A stretch of 64,000 nt of DNA from Streptomyces scopuliridis RB72 (GTDB lineage Bacteria; Actinomycetota; Actinomycetes; Streptomycetales; Streptomycetaceae). The position numbers and the translations under genes are program-made. The notes beneath the pieces are model-generated. The model saw only the letters and a list, made by a program, of their open reading frames with translations. It was not told the DNA's origin and made no database searches. The stretch spans positions 62,001 through 126,000 of the forward strand of contig NZ_JOEI01000019.1 in the NCBI RefSeq assembly GCF_000718095.1, in the 5' to 3' direction. Every line of letters begins with the position of its first letter. Positions within the stretch are counted from its first letter, which is position 1. Below, in pieces: positions 8,601 through 16,876 of the stretch.

Positions 8601-8670
8601 GCCGCATCCGGAGCCGCCTACGAAACCGCCTCCGGAGCCGCCTCCGGAGCCGCCTCCGGAGCCGCTTCCT
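8599..8670. repeat. Six tandem 12-bp repeats
   Basis: Six consecutive 12-base units of the form GAGCCGCCTCCG (three exact, three with small changes) lie between the stop of the hypothetical gene and the convergent hydrolase. Read on the minus strand they would encode Gly/Ser repeats, but that frame lies beyond the hydrolase stop. It looks like slippage-prone intergenic sequence. Confidence 0.8.
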
Positions 8671-8682
8671 GGCCGCGCACGC

Positions 8683-9582
8683 TCACTGCCCGCCGCCGCG
8701 CAGAAACGTGGCGAGCAGGTCGGCGGTCCGGCCGGGCGCCTCCTCGGGCACGTAGTGGTCGCACGGCAGCGCCTGTCCCCGTACCTCGTCGGCGTACTCA
8801 CGCCAGACGGCCTGTACGTCGTAATGCCGCCCGACGAAGCTGTGCTCGCCCCACAGCGCCAGCACCGGGCAGGCGATCCGGCGCCCCGCGGCGGCGTCCT
8901 CCTCGTCGTGCACCAGATCGATCCCGGCGGCGGCCCGGTAGTCCTCGCAGGAGGCGTGGATCGCGGCCGGGTCGGAGAAGCAGCGCACATACTCATCCAG
9001 CGCGGCGGGCGCGAACGGGGTGCCCCCGTGGTGCCGCGCGCCCATGCGGGTACGGACCCAGAAGTCCGGGTCCGCGCCGATGAGATGCTCCGGGATGCCG
9101 TTCCCCGCCGCCAGGAAGAACCAGTGGTAGTAGCCGCGCCCGAAGTCGGCGTCGGCGTGGCGGAACGCGTGGCGCGTCGGCACGATATCCAGGACCGCGA
9201 GCGCCGATACCGCTTCCGGGTGATCCAGCGCGAGCCGGTGGGCGACCCGGCCGCCGCGGTCGTGGCCGGCGACGGCGAAGCGGTCGAAGCCCAGTTCCCG
9301 CATGACGAGGAGCTGGTCGCGCGCCATCGTCCGCTTCGCGTAGGCGGTGTGCCCGGGATCCGAGGGGGGCTTGTCGCTGTCGCCATAGCCGCGCAGATCG
9401 GTGAGCACCACCGTGTGGGTGGCGGCGAGCAGCGGTGCCACGTGGTGCCAGATCAGATGCGTCTGCGGATAGCCGTGCAGCAGCAGGACGGGAGGCCCCT
9501 CGCCCGCGACACGGGTGTGGATCCGGACGCCGTCGGCGTCGACGGTCCGGCGGGAGAACGTGGCGGGCAGGAGATCGTTCAT
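8683..9582 (-). CDS. Alpha/beta hydrolase, fluoroacetate (haloacetate) dehalogenase type
   Basis: A 299-residue cytoplasmic alpha/beta hydrolase. The nucleophile elbow GHDRGG carries Asp (108) instead of Ser, marking the dehalogenase branch. By eye, residues known from Rhodopseudomonas fluoroacetate dehalogenase (Asp110, Arg111, Arg114, Asp134, His155, Trp156, Tyr219, His280) correspond to Asp108, Arg109, Arg112, Asp132, His153, Trp154, Tyr215 and His276. These include the nucleophile, carboxylate-binding arginines, catalytic Asp/His and halide-binding pocket. The reaction would be hydrolytic removal of halide from 2-haloacids. The ATG at 9582 starts at the domain; the longer upstream frame adds no homology. 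It is divergent from a LysR gene. Many Streptomyces relatives are untested. Confidence 0.85.
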   Translation of the reverse strand: MNDLLPATFSRRTVDADGVRIHTRVAGEGPPVLLLHGYPQTHLIWHHVAPLLAATHTVVLTDLRGYGDSDKPPSDPGHTAYAKRTMARDQLLVMRELGFDRFAVAGHDRGGRVAHRLALDHPEAVSALAVLDIVPTRHAFRHADADFGRGYYHWFFLAAGNGIPEHLIGADPDFWVRTRMGARHHGGTPFAPAALDEYVRCFSDPAAIHASCEDYRAAAGIDLVHDEEDAAAGRRIACPVLALWGEHSFVGRHYDVQAVWREYADEVRGQALPCDHYVPEEAPGRTADLLATFLRGGGQ

Positions 9583-9639
9583 GGCCCGATCACAGCAGCC
9601 CGGCGGTCGCCCGTCCAAGACCGGTTGACGGCCATGCTT

Positions 9640-9654
9640 ATAGGTGTGTCCTAT
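9640..9654. promoter_or_regulatory. LysR-type operator between hydrolase and lysR genes
   Basis: ATAGG-TGTGT-CCTAT is a perfect palindrome with the T-N11-A core (T at 9641, A at 9653) expected for LysR-type regulators. It lies in the divergent intergenic region, 56 bases before the lysR start, ideal for autoregulation and possible control of the hydrolase. Confidence 0.6.
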
Positions 9655-9709
9655 CAGGAGGCGCGGGGATGTTCCCGGGCGAGCGTGGACGCAGTGCGGA
9701 GGCAGCGCG

Positions 9710-10627
9710 ATGGATGTCAGACAGCTGGAGTACTTTCTGGCCGTGGTCGACCACGGCGGCTTCAACCGGGCCGCCTCCGCGCTCTATCTCTCCCAGCCCT
9801 CCCTCTCGCAGTCCGTACGGGCGCTGGAACGCGATCTGGGCAGCGAGCTGTTCCACCGGATCGGCCGCAGAGCGGTGCTCACGGAGGCGGGGGCGGCCCT
9901 CATCGAGCCGGCGCGCGCCGCCGTGCGTGGTCTGCGGCTGGCCCGGGCCAGTGTGGAGTCCGTGCATGGGCTGCGCACCGGCCGGGTCGAGGTGGCGGCC
10001 ATGCCCTCGCAGGCGATCGAGCCGCTGACCGGCATGATCCGGCGCTTCACCGCCGACCATCCGGGGGTGTCGGTGGTCGTCCAGGCGGCCTTCACCCCGC
10101 GCGAGGTGACGGAGAAGGTGCGTACGGGCGTGTCCGAGCTGGGGCTGCTCGCCTCGCCGGGGCCGCTGCCGCGGGGCGAGGTGCGCTCGTACCCGGTCAT
10201 GGAGCAGCGGTTCGTCCTGCTCACTCCCCCGGACGGCCCGTTCGCGGCCGGCCGCGCGGTGCGGCGCGAGCAGCTGTCGGGTCAGCGGCTGATCGTGGGC
10301 CAGCAGGGCACCGGAATGCGCGGGTACGTGGACGATCTGCGCGCCGCGGGCGCGGCGGTGACCATCGCGGTGGAGACGGAGCACCGGGTCGCGATCCTGC
10401 CGCTGGTGCTGAGCGGTGTCGGGATGGCGGTGGTCACCGACTCATGGCGGGGTGTCGCAGAACGGGCGGGCGCCCTCGTGCTGGAGATCGATCCGCCGAC
10501 CGGGCTGGAGGTCGCGCTCGTCAGCAGGCGCTCCGCACTCACCCCGGCGGCGCGGGCCTTCCTGGAGTGCGCCATGGCGGCCACCGACGACGAGGGGCCG
10601 GGGAGGAGTGCCGGGGAGGACGCATAA
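9710..10627 (+). CDS. LysR-family transcriptional regulator
   Basis: A 305-residue LysR regulator. The N-terminal winged helix (about 1-60: QLEYFLAVVDHGGFNRAASALYLSQPSLSQSVRALERDLG) matches the family closely, followed by a linker helix and a periplasmic-binding-like effector domain (about 90-290). The start is ATG at 9710, where the HTH begins. It is divergent from the dehalogenase-like gene and followed after 70 bases by a co-oriented hydroxyacid dehydrogenase gene, its likeliest target. LysR-type T-N11-A sites flank it at 9640 and 10637. The inducer is unknown; a small hydroxy- or haloacid would fit both neighbours (inference). Confidence 0.93.
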   Translation: MDVRQLEYFLAVVDHGGFNRAASALYLSQPSLSQSVRALERDLGSELFHRIGRRAVLTEAGAALIEPARAAVRGLRLARASVESVHGLRTGRVEVAAMPSQAIEPLTGMIRRFTADHPGVSVVVQAAFTPREVTEKVRTGVSELGLLASPGPLPRGEVRSYPVMEQRFVLLTPPDGPFAAGRAVRREQLSGQRLIVGQQGTGMRGYVDDLRAAGAAVTIAVETEHRVAILPLVLSGVGMAVVTDSWRGVAERAGALVLEIDPPTGLEVALVSRRSALTPAARAFLECAMAATDDEGPGRSAGEDA

Positions 10628-10636
10628 CGAACGCCT

Positions 10637-10651
10637 ATAAGGCACATCGAT
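10637..10651. promoter_or_regulatory. Possible second LysR box before the dehydrogenase
   Basis: ATAAG-GCACA-TCGAT has the T-N11-A spacing (10638, 10650) and shares the ATA.G half with the perfect site at 9640. Symmetry is weaker. Confidence 0.35.
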
Positions 10652-10697
10652 TCTCCGTCTTGGACGGCAGACGGGCGCGCTTGCTCCACTACCGGAC

Positions 10698-11753
10698 ATG
10701 ACGAACCACCGCATCGCCCTGATCCCCGGTGACGGCATCGGCACCGAGGTCGTTCCGGCGGCCCGCCGCGTCCTGGACGCCGTCGGCGCCGAGCACGGGG
10801 TCTCCTTCACCTACCGGTCGTTCGACTGGTCCTGCGCACGCCATCTGCGCGAGGGCGCGATGATGCCCGAGGACGGTCTCGACCGGCTCCGCGAGCACGA
10901 CGCGATCCTCCTGGGCGCCGTGGGCTACCCCGGGGTGCCGGACCATGTCTCGCTCTGGGGTCTGCTCATCCCGATCCGCCGCGGCTTCCGGCAGTACGTG
11001 AACGTACGGCCCATCCGGGTCTTCGAGGGGGTCGAGAGCCCGCTGCGCTCGGCCGAGCCCGGTTCCGTCGACTTCGTGGTGGTACGGGAGAACGTCGAGG
11101 GCGAGTACAGCGAGATCGGCGGCCGGCTGAACCGCGGCTTCCCCGAGGAAATGGCCGTACAGGAAGCCGTGTTCACCCGCGCCGGGGTCAACCGGGTGCT
11201 GGACTACGCCTTTACGCTCGCCGCCCGCCGCGCGGGCCGGCTCACCTCCGCGACCAAGTCCAACGGGATCGTGCACACCATGCCGTTCTGGGACGAGTTG
11301 GTGGCCGAGCGGGCCGCGCACCACCCCGGGGTGTCCTGGGACCAGGAGCACATCGACGCGCTCGCCGCCAAGTTCGTCCTCGATCCGCGGCGCTTCGATG
11401 TCGTCGTCGGATCGAATCTCTTCGGCGACATCCTCAGCGATCTGGCCGCCGCCGTCGCGGGCAGTATCGGGATCGCCCCGGCCGCCAATCTCAACCCCGA
11501 GGGCGACTTCCCGTCGATGTTCGAGCCCGTACACGGGTCGGCGCCCGATATCGCGGGCCTGGGCATCGCCAATCCGCTCGGGGCGATCTGGTCGGCGGCG
11601 ATGATGCTCGACCATCTCGGCCATCCGGAGGCGGCCACGCGGGTCACGGACGCGATGGCGGCCGTCCTGGCCGCGACCTCGGTCCGTACCCCCGATCTCG
11701 GAGGTACGGCGAGCACCGAGGAGTTCACCACGGAGTTGCTCGCACGGCTCTGA
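10698..11753 (+). CDS. Tartrate dehydrogenase / isopropylmalate dehydrogenase-family enzyme
   Basis: A 351-residue NAD-dependent beta-decarboxylating hydroxyacid dehydrogenase. IPGDGIGTEVVPAARRVLDA opens the fold; the NVRPIRVFEGVESPL arginine loop, the YSEIGGRLNRGFPEEMAVQEAVFTR segment, the SATKSNGI lysine region and the VVGSNLFGDILSDLAAAVAGSIGIAP metal/NAD region are all present. The loop GLLIPIRRGFRQYVN is the tartrate dehydrogenase (TtuC/YeaU, D-malate) form rather than LeuB. The product may oxidise tartrate, D-malate or a related acid; the exact substrate cannot be read. It follows a LysR gene by 70 bases. A 17-bp hairpin terminator lies downstream. Confidence 0.9.
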   Translation: MTNHRIALIPGDGIGTEVVPAARRVLDAVGAEHGVSFTYRSFDWSCARHLREGAMMPEDGLDRLREHDAILLGAVGYPGVPDHVSLWGLLIPIRRGFRQYVNVRPIRVFEGVESPLRSAEPGSVDFVVVRENVEGEYSEIGGRLNRGFPEEMAVQEAVFTRAGVNRVLDYAFTLAARRAGRLTSATKSNGIVHTMPFWDELVAERAAHHPGVSWDQEHIDALAAKFVLDPRRFDVVVGSNLFGDILSDLAAAVAGSIGIAPAANLNPEGDFPSMFEPVHGSAPDIAGLGIANPLGAIWSAAMMLDHLGHPEAATRVTDAMAAVLAATSVRTPDLGGTASTEEFTTELLARL

Positions 11754-11791
11754 GCGGGGCATGCCCGGGGAGCACCCCGAGGCCAGGAACG

Positions 11792-11838
11792 GGAACACCC
11801 CGGGCACCCTCATGTCGCGCCGGTGCCCGGGGTGTTCC
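11792..11838. terminator. Strong bidirectional hairpin terminator
   Basis: A perfect 17-bp stem (11792-11808 with 11822-11838, core AACACCCCGGGCAC) around a 13-nt loop, followed by TTCTC. It lies between the convergent dehydrogenase and beta-helix genes and can serve both. Confidence 0.85.
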
Positions 11839-11867
11839 TTCTCATCGGTCCGTCCGCAGGCCGGTGC

Positions 11868-14099
11868 CTAGGGATAGCTGACGAGATTGGCCACATTGGT
11901 GGACGAGTTCGACGGGCCTCCCCGGTCGTTGATGACATGCCGGATGGTGCCCGTACCGCCGAGCGACACAGTCACCATGTTGCGGAAGCGGACATTGGCG
12001 TTGTTGGGCACCTCGAACGCGTGCTCCGCGGTCACGCTGTTGTTGACGTTGAAGAAGCAGTAGCTGCCGAGCCCGTACGCCTGATGGCTGGTCACCGAGT
12101 CGGCCACCTTGTAGGCGGCGTAGCCCTGGGTCGCGCCGTTCATCCAGGCCGCCTGGCTGGGCGGGTCGTACGGCATCTCGTTCTGGTAGAAGTACGTTCT
12201 GCCGCCGTTGCCGTTCCAGATCGTCTGATGCTTCTGGTAGTGCTCGACGAACAGGCCGTACATCGTGACATCGGCGCCGTTCACGATCAGACCGGTGTCC
12301 GCCGTGTTGGTGTTCCAGCCGACCCCGCTGCCGTGATCCGCGCGCCAGATCCACATATGGTCGCCGATCACATCACGGCTGTTGACGACCAGACTGGTGG
12401 TCGCCTTGCCGACGCCCGCGCCGCCGATGCGGAAGAACACATCGTGCAGCGAGGTGGGGTTGGCGGCGTGACTCGCGTTCGAGCCGTCGGCGCCCACCTC
12501 CATCAGCCGCTGGGAGTTGACCGTGCCCGCGTCGATGAGCAGACCCGCCACCTTGACGCCGTCCACATCGGCCACCGACACCGCGGTGATGCCGTTGTCC
12601 GGGATGAGGGTGGCGAGGCCGAGCCCGAGGACGACGGTGTCGGGACGGGTGATCCTCAGCGTCTGGTTGAGGTGGTAGACGCCGGGGGTGACGAGCAGGT
12701 TCTTGCCCGCCGCCAGCGCGGCGTTCATGTCCGCGGCCGTCGCGCCGGGCTTGGCGATGTAGAACTGGTCCAGCGGGAGCGACGTACCCGCCGGAGCACC
12801 GCCCGACCAGGTCGTTCCCTTCGAGTTGGCGCGCAGCGCGGGCACGAACACCTTGTAGGCGCCGGCCGCGTCGACGTACAGGAACGGCTTCTCCCGCACC
12901 TGCGGGGTCTGGTCGACCGTGGTGTAGGGCGGGTTGGGGAAGCTGTTCGCGGGCGCGTTCTGGGCGCCGACGAATACCATGTTCCAGTTGGACCCGGTCC
13001 AGCTGCCCCATTCGGTGTTGCGGGACAGCCACTGCTGCTGCGAGCCGGACCTGACCTGGCCGTCCACCTTCGAGTCGGCCATGAATCCGCCGCTGGCCCA
13101 GCCGCCGTCGTCCAGCGCCAGGTTGCCGCGGACATGCATCCGGCGGTACGGGGCGGCCTGCGAGACGGCCCAGCGGTCGGTGCCGGTGGTGGGGGTGACG
13201 GACAGGTTCTCGGCGCTGCGCCAGAAGTTCTGGGTGGCGTTCTGCGGCGGGAACCAGTCGGCCTCGACATGGACGGCGCCCCGGATATTGACGTCGTCCG
13301 GCGAGAGCCCGAGGCCGGCCACCTGCGTGTAGAAGCCGACGTTCACATCGGCGTCGTATGTGCCCGGCTTGAACAGGAAGGCCGCGCGCTGGGCCCCGAA
13401 CTGATTGGTCTCCTGCTGCTGGAAGGTCGCGTTCACCCGGTTCTGGATCGAGGAGGCCGACATCGACGGATCGAAGACGACGACGTTCGGCCCGAGATCC
13501 GGGGTGCCGGGGGGCGCCGGCGGATCGGCGGCCTGGACCCGGAAGGACTGGGCCGCGGAGCCGTTGCAGGTGTACTGCTGGAGCTGGACGCTGTCGGCGG
13601 TCGAGGCGCTCGGTACGTCGAGGCACTTGCCGCTGTTGCGGTTGACGAAGTGGTAGGCGCCGTCGGCCTCCGCCACCGGCAGCCACTGCTGGTTGTTGCC
13701 TCCGCCGTACGTCCAGAGCTGGATCGTGGCGGCGTCGGCGGCCGAGACGTCGGTGACGTCCCAGACCTGGCTGTCGGCGTTGCGGTTGCCCGCCCTGACA
13801 TAGCCGGCGCCGGTCTCCGTGAGGGACCAGTTCTGCGCGAGGCTGCCGTTGCAGGCGTACTGCTGCACGGCGGTGCCGTTGCCGGTCGCCGCGGCGCGGG
13901 CGTCCACGCATTTGCCGTTGCCCTTGTTGCTGATGGTGGTCCAGCCGGTGGGCAGGGCCGCCGCCGCGGTGGTGCCCGCGGCGGCCTCCTGCTGGGGCAG
14001 ACCGATCAGGGAGGCGCAGAGGGCCACCACGGTCAGCAGCAGGGTGAGCGGGAAGAGCCGGCGGCGGGGCTGCCCGCCGCCGTACGGGTGTCGGTTCAT
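11868..14099 (-). CDS. Secreted beta-helix protein with N-terminal ricin-type lectin (CBM13)
   Basis: A 743-residue exported protein: signal peptide (1-42), a ricin B-type lectin domain (about 50-190, with repeated QxW-like blocks such as AQNWSL, NQQWLP and AQSFRV), then two right-handed beta-helix lobes of the pectate-lyase superfamily. The first starts near residue 200 (FDPSMSASSIQNRVN); the second near 460 (AADMNAALAAGKNLLVTPGVYHLN). Two lobes in one chain resemble GH55 exo-beta-1,3-glucanases, but I cannot identify their catalytic residues. Relatives often carry an 'adenylyl cyclase' label that nothing here supports. It is the third gene of the operon with GH16 and GH18 enzymes, 17 bases after the GH18 stop. 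Likely a wall-glucan-active enzyme (inference). Confidence 0.82.
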   Translation of the reverse strand: MNRHPYGGGQPRRRLFPLTLLLTVVALCASLIGLPQQEAAAGTTAAAALPTGWTTISNKGNGKCVDARAAATGNGTAVQQYACNGSLAQNWSLTETGAGYVRAGNRNADSQVWDVTDVSAADAATIQLWTYGGGNNQQWLPVAEADGAYHFVNRNSGKCLDVPSASTADSVQLQQYTCNGSAAQSFRVQAADPPAPPGTPDLGPNVVVFDPSMSASSIQNRVNATFQQQETNQFGAQRAAFLFKPGTYDADVNVGFYTQVAGLGLSPDDVNIRGAVHVEADWFPPQNATQNFWRSAENLSVTPTTGTDRWAVSQAAPYRRMHVRGNLALDDGGWASGGFMADSKVDGQVRSGSQQQWLSRNTEWGSWTGSNWNMVFVGAQNAPANSFPNPPYTTVDQTPQVREKPFLYVDAAGAYKVFVPALRANSKGTTWSGGAPAGTSLPLDQFYIAKPGATAADMNAALAAGKNLLVTPGVYHLNQTLRITRPDTVVLGLGLATLIPDNGITAVSVADVDGVKVAGLLIDAGTVNSQRLMEVGADGSNASHAANPTSLHDVFFRIGGAGVGKATTSLVVNSRDVIGDHMWIWRADHGSGVGWNTNTADTGLIVNGADVTMYGLFVEHYQKHQTIWNGNGGRTYFYQNEMPYDPPSQAAWMNGATQGYAAYKVADSVTSHQAYGLGSYCFFNVNNSVTAEHAFEVPNNANVRFRNMVTVSLGGTGTIRHVINDRGGPSNSSTNVANLVSYP

Positions 14100-14116
14100 G
14101 GAGGCTCCTCGCCCGG

Positions 14117-15511
14117 TCAGCCGGCGTACTGGGCGAAGACGCGGGTGAAGTCCCACGCCTGCTGGCTCACGCCGGAGCAGGTGTCGGCTCCGCCGCCGGT
14201 GCAGGGCCGGTCGCGGTTGACGGACCAGAAGGTCAGCCGGGCCAGATGGTGCTGCTGCGCGTAGGCGAGGATGGTGCGGAAGTCCGCGACGGTCACCGTC
14301 TCGTTGTTGTCGGTGATGCCGTTCATCGACGAGATGCCGATGCTGCGGTACGTCTGGTCGTCGCTGTACCCGTACGCGTTCTTGACCGCGTTCTTGAGGC
14401 CCTCGGCGGCGCGGGTGGTGAGCGTGCCCATGTTCTGGCCGGCGCCGCCGAAGTTGAACGGCATGATCGTCCAGCTGTCGACGGTGAGTCCGGCGGCGGC
14501 CGCGCGGTTGATCAGACTGGTGTCAGGACCGTTCTGCCCGGTGCCGAAGGTGACATAGACCTTGATGCCGGGGTTGTTGGCCTTGATGGTCTTGAGCGCG
14601 TCGACGGTGCGCTGCTGGACGGTGGGGCTGTCGTACGCGGCCGCCTCGATGTCGATGTCGATCGCCTTGAGGCCGTACGCGTTGATGACCTTCTGGTAGG
14701 CCGCGGCCAGCTCACCCGCGCTGGAGCAGGAGCTCTCCAGCTTGTTGCCGCTCCAGCCGCCGAAGGACGGGATGACATCGCCGCCCGCGCCGCGCACGGT
14801 ATTGATGGTCTGCTGGTCCACTCCGCCGGTCAGCGGCCGTCCGCCGTCCCACTGGGGGTTGCAGTAGCCGTTGCTGAGCACGAACGCCAGGGTGAACCAC
14901 TTCACGCCGGTCGCGTTCATGACGGTGGTCGGGTTCGGCGGGCTGCCCCAGCCGTTGTAGAGGTACGGCGCGACCGCCATGGGGCCGCTGGGAGGGGGGT
15001 TGCCGCCGCCCGAGGGCGCGGTCCACTTCTGGTTGGCGGCTCCGGTGCAGGTCCAGATCTGCAGCCGGGTGCCGTTGGCGGAGCTGTTGCCGGTCGCGTC
15101 CATGCACTTGTCGGCCTGGGTGTTGACGATGTCGCGGGCCGCCGAGACGGTCCACTTCTGGTTGGCGCCTCCCGTGCAGTCCCACAGCTGGAGCTGCGCG
15201 CCGTTCGTGGTGCTGTTGTCCTTGACGTCGAGGCACTTGCCGAGGGCCCGGATCGAGCCGTCGGAGGAGACGTCCCACTGCTGGGCGGCCGAGCCGTTGC
15301 AGTCGTAGAGCTGTACGGCCGCGCCGTTGGCGGAGCTGCCGGACGCCACGTCCACGCACTTGCCGCCCAGACCCGTGATCGTGCCGACGGCGGCGGCCGC
15401 CGCGGTGGCAGGGGTGGGGGCGGTGAGGAGCGACGCGCCGATCACGAGAGGCAGCGCGGCCAGCGGGGCGAGGGATCTGAGGGGCTTGCGGAGGGTGCGT
15501 ACCGTCGTCAT
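14117..15511 (-). CDS. Secreted GH18 chitinase-like protein with N-terminal ricin-type lectin
   Basis: A 464-residue exported protein: signal peptide (1-39), a CBM13 lectin (about 43-165, three QxW repeats), a Gly/Pro linker, then a GH18-type barrel (about 178-464) beginning APYLYNGWG. The catalytic strand reads LKAIDIDIEA: Asp285, Asp287 and Glu289 supply the last part of the DxxDxDxE signature, but the first Asp is Lys. Retention of the DxE pair means activity on chitin-type substrates is still possible. The ATG at 15511 overlaps the stop of the GH16 gene as ATGA, so the two are translationally coupled. A longer upstream reading would only repeat out-of-frame lectin sequence. Confidence 0.88.
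   Translation of the reverse strand: MTTVRTLRKPLRSLAPLAALPLVIGASLLTAPTPATAAAAAVGTITGLGGKCVDVASGSSANGAAVQLYDCNGSAAQQWDVSSDGSIRALGKCLDVKDNSTTNGAQLQLWDCTGGANQKWTVSAARDIVNTQADKCMDATGNSSANGTRLQIWTCTGAANQKWTAPSGGGNPPPSGPMAVAPYLYNGWGSPPNPTTVMNATGVKWFTLAFVLSNGYCNPQWDGGRPLTGGVDQQTINTVRGAGGDVIPSFGGWSGNKLESSCSSAGELAAAYQKVINAYGLKAIDIDIEAAAYDSPTVQQRTVDALKTIKANNPGIKVYVTFGTGQNGPDTSLINRAAAAGLTVDSWTIMPFNFGGAGQNMGTLTTRAAEGLKNAVKNAYGYSDDQTYRSIGISSMNGITDNNETVTVADFRTILAYAQQHHLARLTFWSVNRDRPCTGGGADTCSGVSQQAWDFTRVFAQYAG
15021..15390. repeat. Direct repeat of lectin-coding DNA, copy 1
   Basis: The lectin-coding part of the GH18 gene matches that of the GH16 gene at a constant offset of 503 bases with no gap over roughly 370 bases; the stretch at 15040-15115 is almost identical. 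The partner is 15524-15893. Confidence 0.8.
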
Positions 15512-16785
15512 CCGCGGTTCACCGTCCACTTCTGGTTCGCGGCGCCCGTGCAGGTCCAGATCTGCAGCCGGGTGCCGTTGGCGGAGCTGTTGCCGGTCGC
15601 GTCCATGCACTTGTCGGCCTGGATGTTCACGATGTCTCTGGCGTCCGGGACGGCCCAGCGCTGATTGCCGCCGCCGTTGCAGTCCCACAGCTGGAGCTGC
15701 GCCCCGTCCGCCGTGCTGTTGTCCTTCACGTCCAGGCACTTGCCGAGCGCGCGCAGCGAGCCGTCGGAGGCGACGGTCCACTGCTGGGCGGCCGAGCCGT
15801 TGCAGTCGTAGAGCTGTACGGGCGTGCCGTTGGCGGGGTTGGCTCCCGCCACGTCCACGCACTTGCCGCCGAGTCCGGTGATCGTGCCCGCGGTGCCGCC
15901 GGAACCGCCGTCGTTCGTGCTGACGCGCACGTAGTCGACGACGAGCTGGGACGGGAACGGTGTGCTGCTGTTGGGGTCGCCGGGCCAGTAGCCGCCGACC
16001 GCGAGGTTCAGGATGATGAAGAAGGGCTTGTTGAACACCCAGGTACGGCCGCCGAGATCGGCCGGGGTGCGCGTCTGGTAGACGTTGCCGTCGACGCTCC
16101 AGGTGATGGCGTTGGGCGACCAGTCGATGGCGAAGGTGTGGAAGGCGTCGGCGAAGGCCTGGCCGTTCGGCAGGGTGTAGCCGGCGCCGATGCCGCCCGA
16201 GCCGGAGTAGCCGGGACCGTGCAGGGTGCCATGGACCGTGCCGGGCTCGAAGCCGACGTTCTCCATGATGTCGATCTCACCGCTGTTGGGCCAGCCGACG
16301 TTGCCGATGTCGTTCCCGAGCATCCAGAACGCGGGCCACATGCCCTGGCCGCGCGGGACCTTCATCCGGGCCTCGACCCGTCCGTAGGTCGAGGTGAACT
16401 TCCCGGACGTGTTGAGCCGGGCCGAGGTGTACTCGCACCGGCCGTACCAGCACTGGTAGTTGCCGGGGTTGTCCTTGCGCGCGGTGATGACCAGGTTGCC
16501 CTGGCCGTCGAGGGCGGCGTTGTTGTTGCCGGCGGTGTAGTACTGCCGCTCGTGGTTGTTGACGTTGTCGCCGGTCTCGATCTGCCACTTGCCGCCGTCG
16601 ACGGCCGAGCCGGCGGCGCCGTTGAAGTCGTCGGAGAACGTGACCGCCGCCGCCCCGACCGCGGCGGGCGTCGGCTCGGGGACGGGGGCCGCGACGGCGG
16701 GGACCGCCGCCGCCAGGCTGGAACAGCAGAGAAGAGCGAGCGCGTAGAGCGCCATCCGGCGTCCCATAGGGATTCGCACAGTCAT
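15508..16785 (-). CDS. Secreted GH16 endo-beta-glucanase with C-terminal ricin-type lectin
   Basis: A 425-residue exported endo-beta-1,3-glucanase (laminarinase type). Signal peptide 1-33; GH16 jelly-roll about 48-290 with the catalytic motif GEIDIMENVG (Glu170 nucleophile, Asp172, Glu175 acid/base); then a CBM13 lectin (about 297-425) with three QxW repeats. It should cut beta-1,3-glucan of fungal walls outside the cell. It is the first gene of a three-gene minus-strand operon behind a good promoter and a chitin-type operator. ATG at 16785 gives a normal signal peptide; an in-frame start at 16815 would lengthen it by ten residues. The lectin is nearly identical at DNA level to that of the next gene. 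Confidence 0.93.
   Translation of the reverse strand: MTVRIPMGRRMALYALALLCCSSLAAAVPAVAAPVPEPTPAAVGAAAVTFSDDFNGAAGSAVDGGKWQIETGDNVNNHERQYYTAGNNNAALDGQGNLVITARKDNPGNYQCWYGRCEYTSARLNTSGKFTSTYGRVEARMKVPRGQGMWPAFWMLGNDIGNVGWPNSGEIDIMENVGFEPGTVHGTLHGPGYSGSGGIGAGYTLPNGQAFADAFHTFAIDWSPNAITWSVDGNVYQTRTPADLGGRTWVFNKPFFIILNLAVGGYWPGDPNSSTPFPSQLVVDYVRVSTNDGGSGGTAGTITGLGGKCVDVAGANPANGTPVQLYDCNGSAAQQWTVASDGSLRALGKCLDVKDNSTADGAQLQLWDCNGGGNQRWAVPDARDIVNIQADKCMDATGNSSANGTRLQIWTCTGAANQKWTVNRG
15524..15893. repeat. Direct repeat of lectin-coding DNA, copy 2
   Basis: Partner of 15021-15390, coding the C-terminal lectin of the GH16 enzyme. The near identity next door suggests recent duplication or continuing gene conversion between adjacent lectins. 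Confidence 0.8.
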
Positions 16786-16876
16786 CACATCACTTCGAGT
16801 GGGGGGCATGCACATGACACCGCAACGGCCGGGGAGCTTCGGGGAGAGCCACCTCGGACGCTTATTTCAATACTTG

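Noticed and set aside
8599..8670. 12-bp repeats considered as a CRISPR-like or coding Gly/Ser linker
   Set aside because: Units are directly adjacent with no spacers, and the Gly/Ser frame lies beyond the hydrolase stop.
13060..13900. Adenylyl cyclase function for the beta-helix protein, a label often attached to relatives
   Set aside because: No cyclase motif is visible; the lectin and beta-helix architecture and secretion argue against it.
11823..14264. A plus-strand open frame of 813 codons opposite the beta-helix gene
   Set aside because: It lies antisense to a gene with signal peptide, lectin and beta-helix motifs; its composition is the usual GC-skewed shadow and no family pattern is present.
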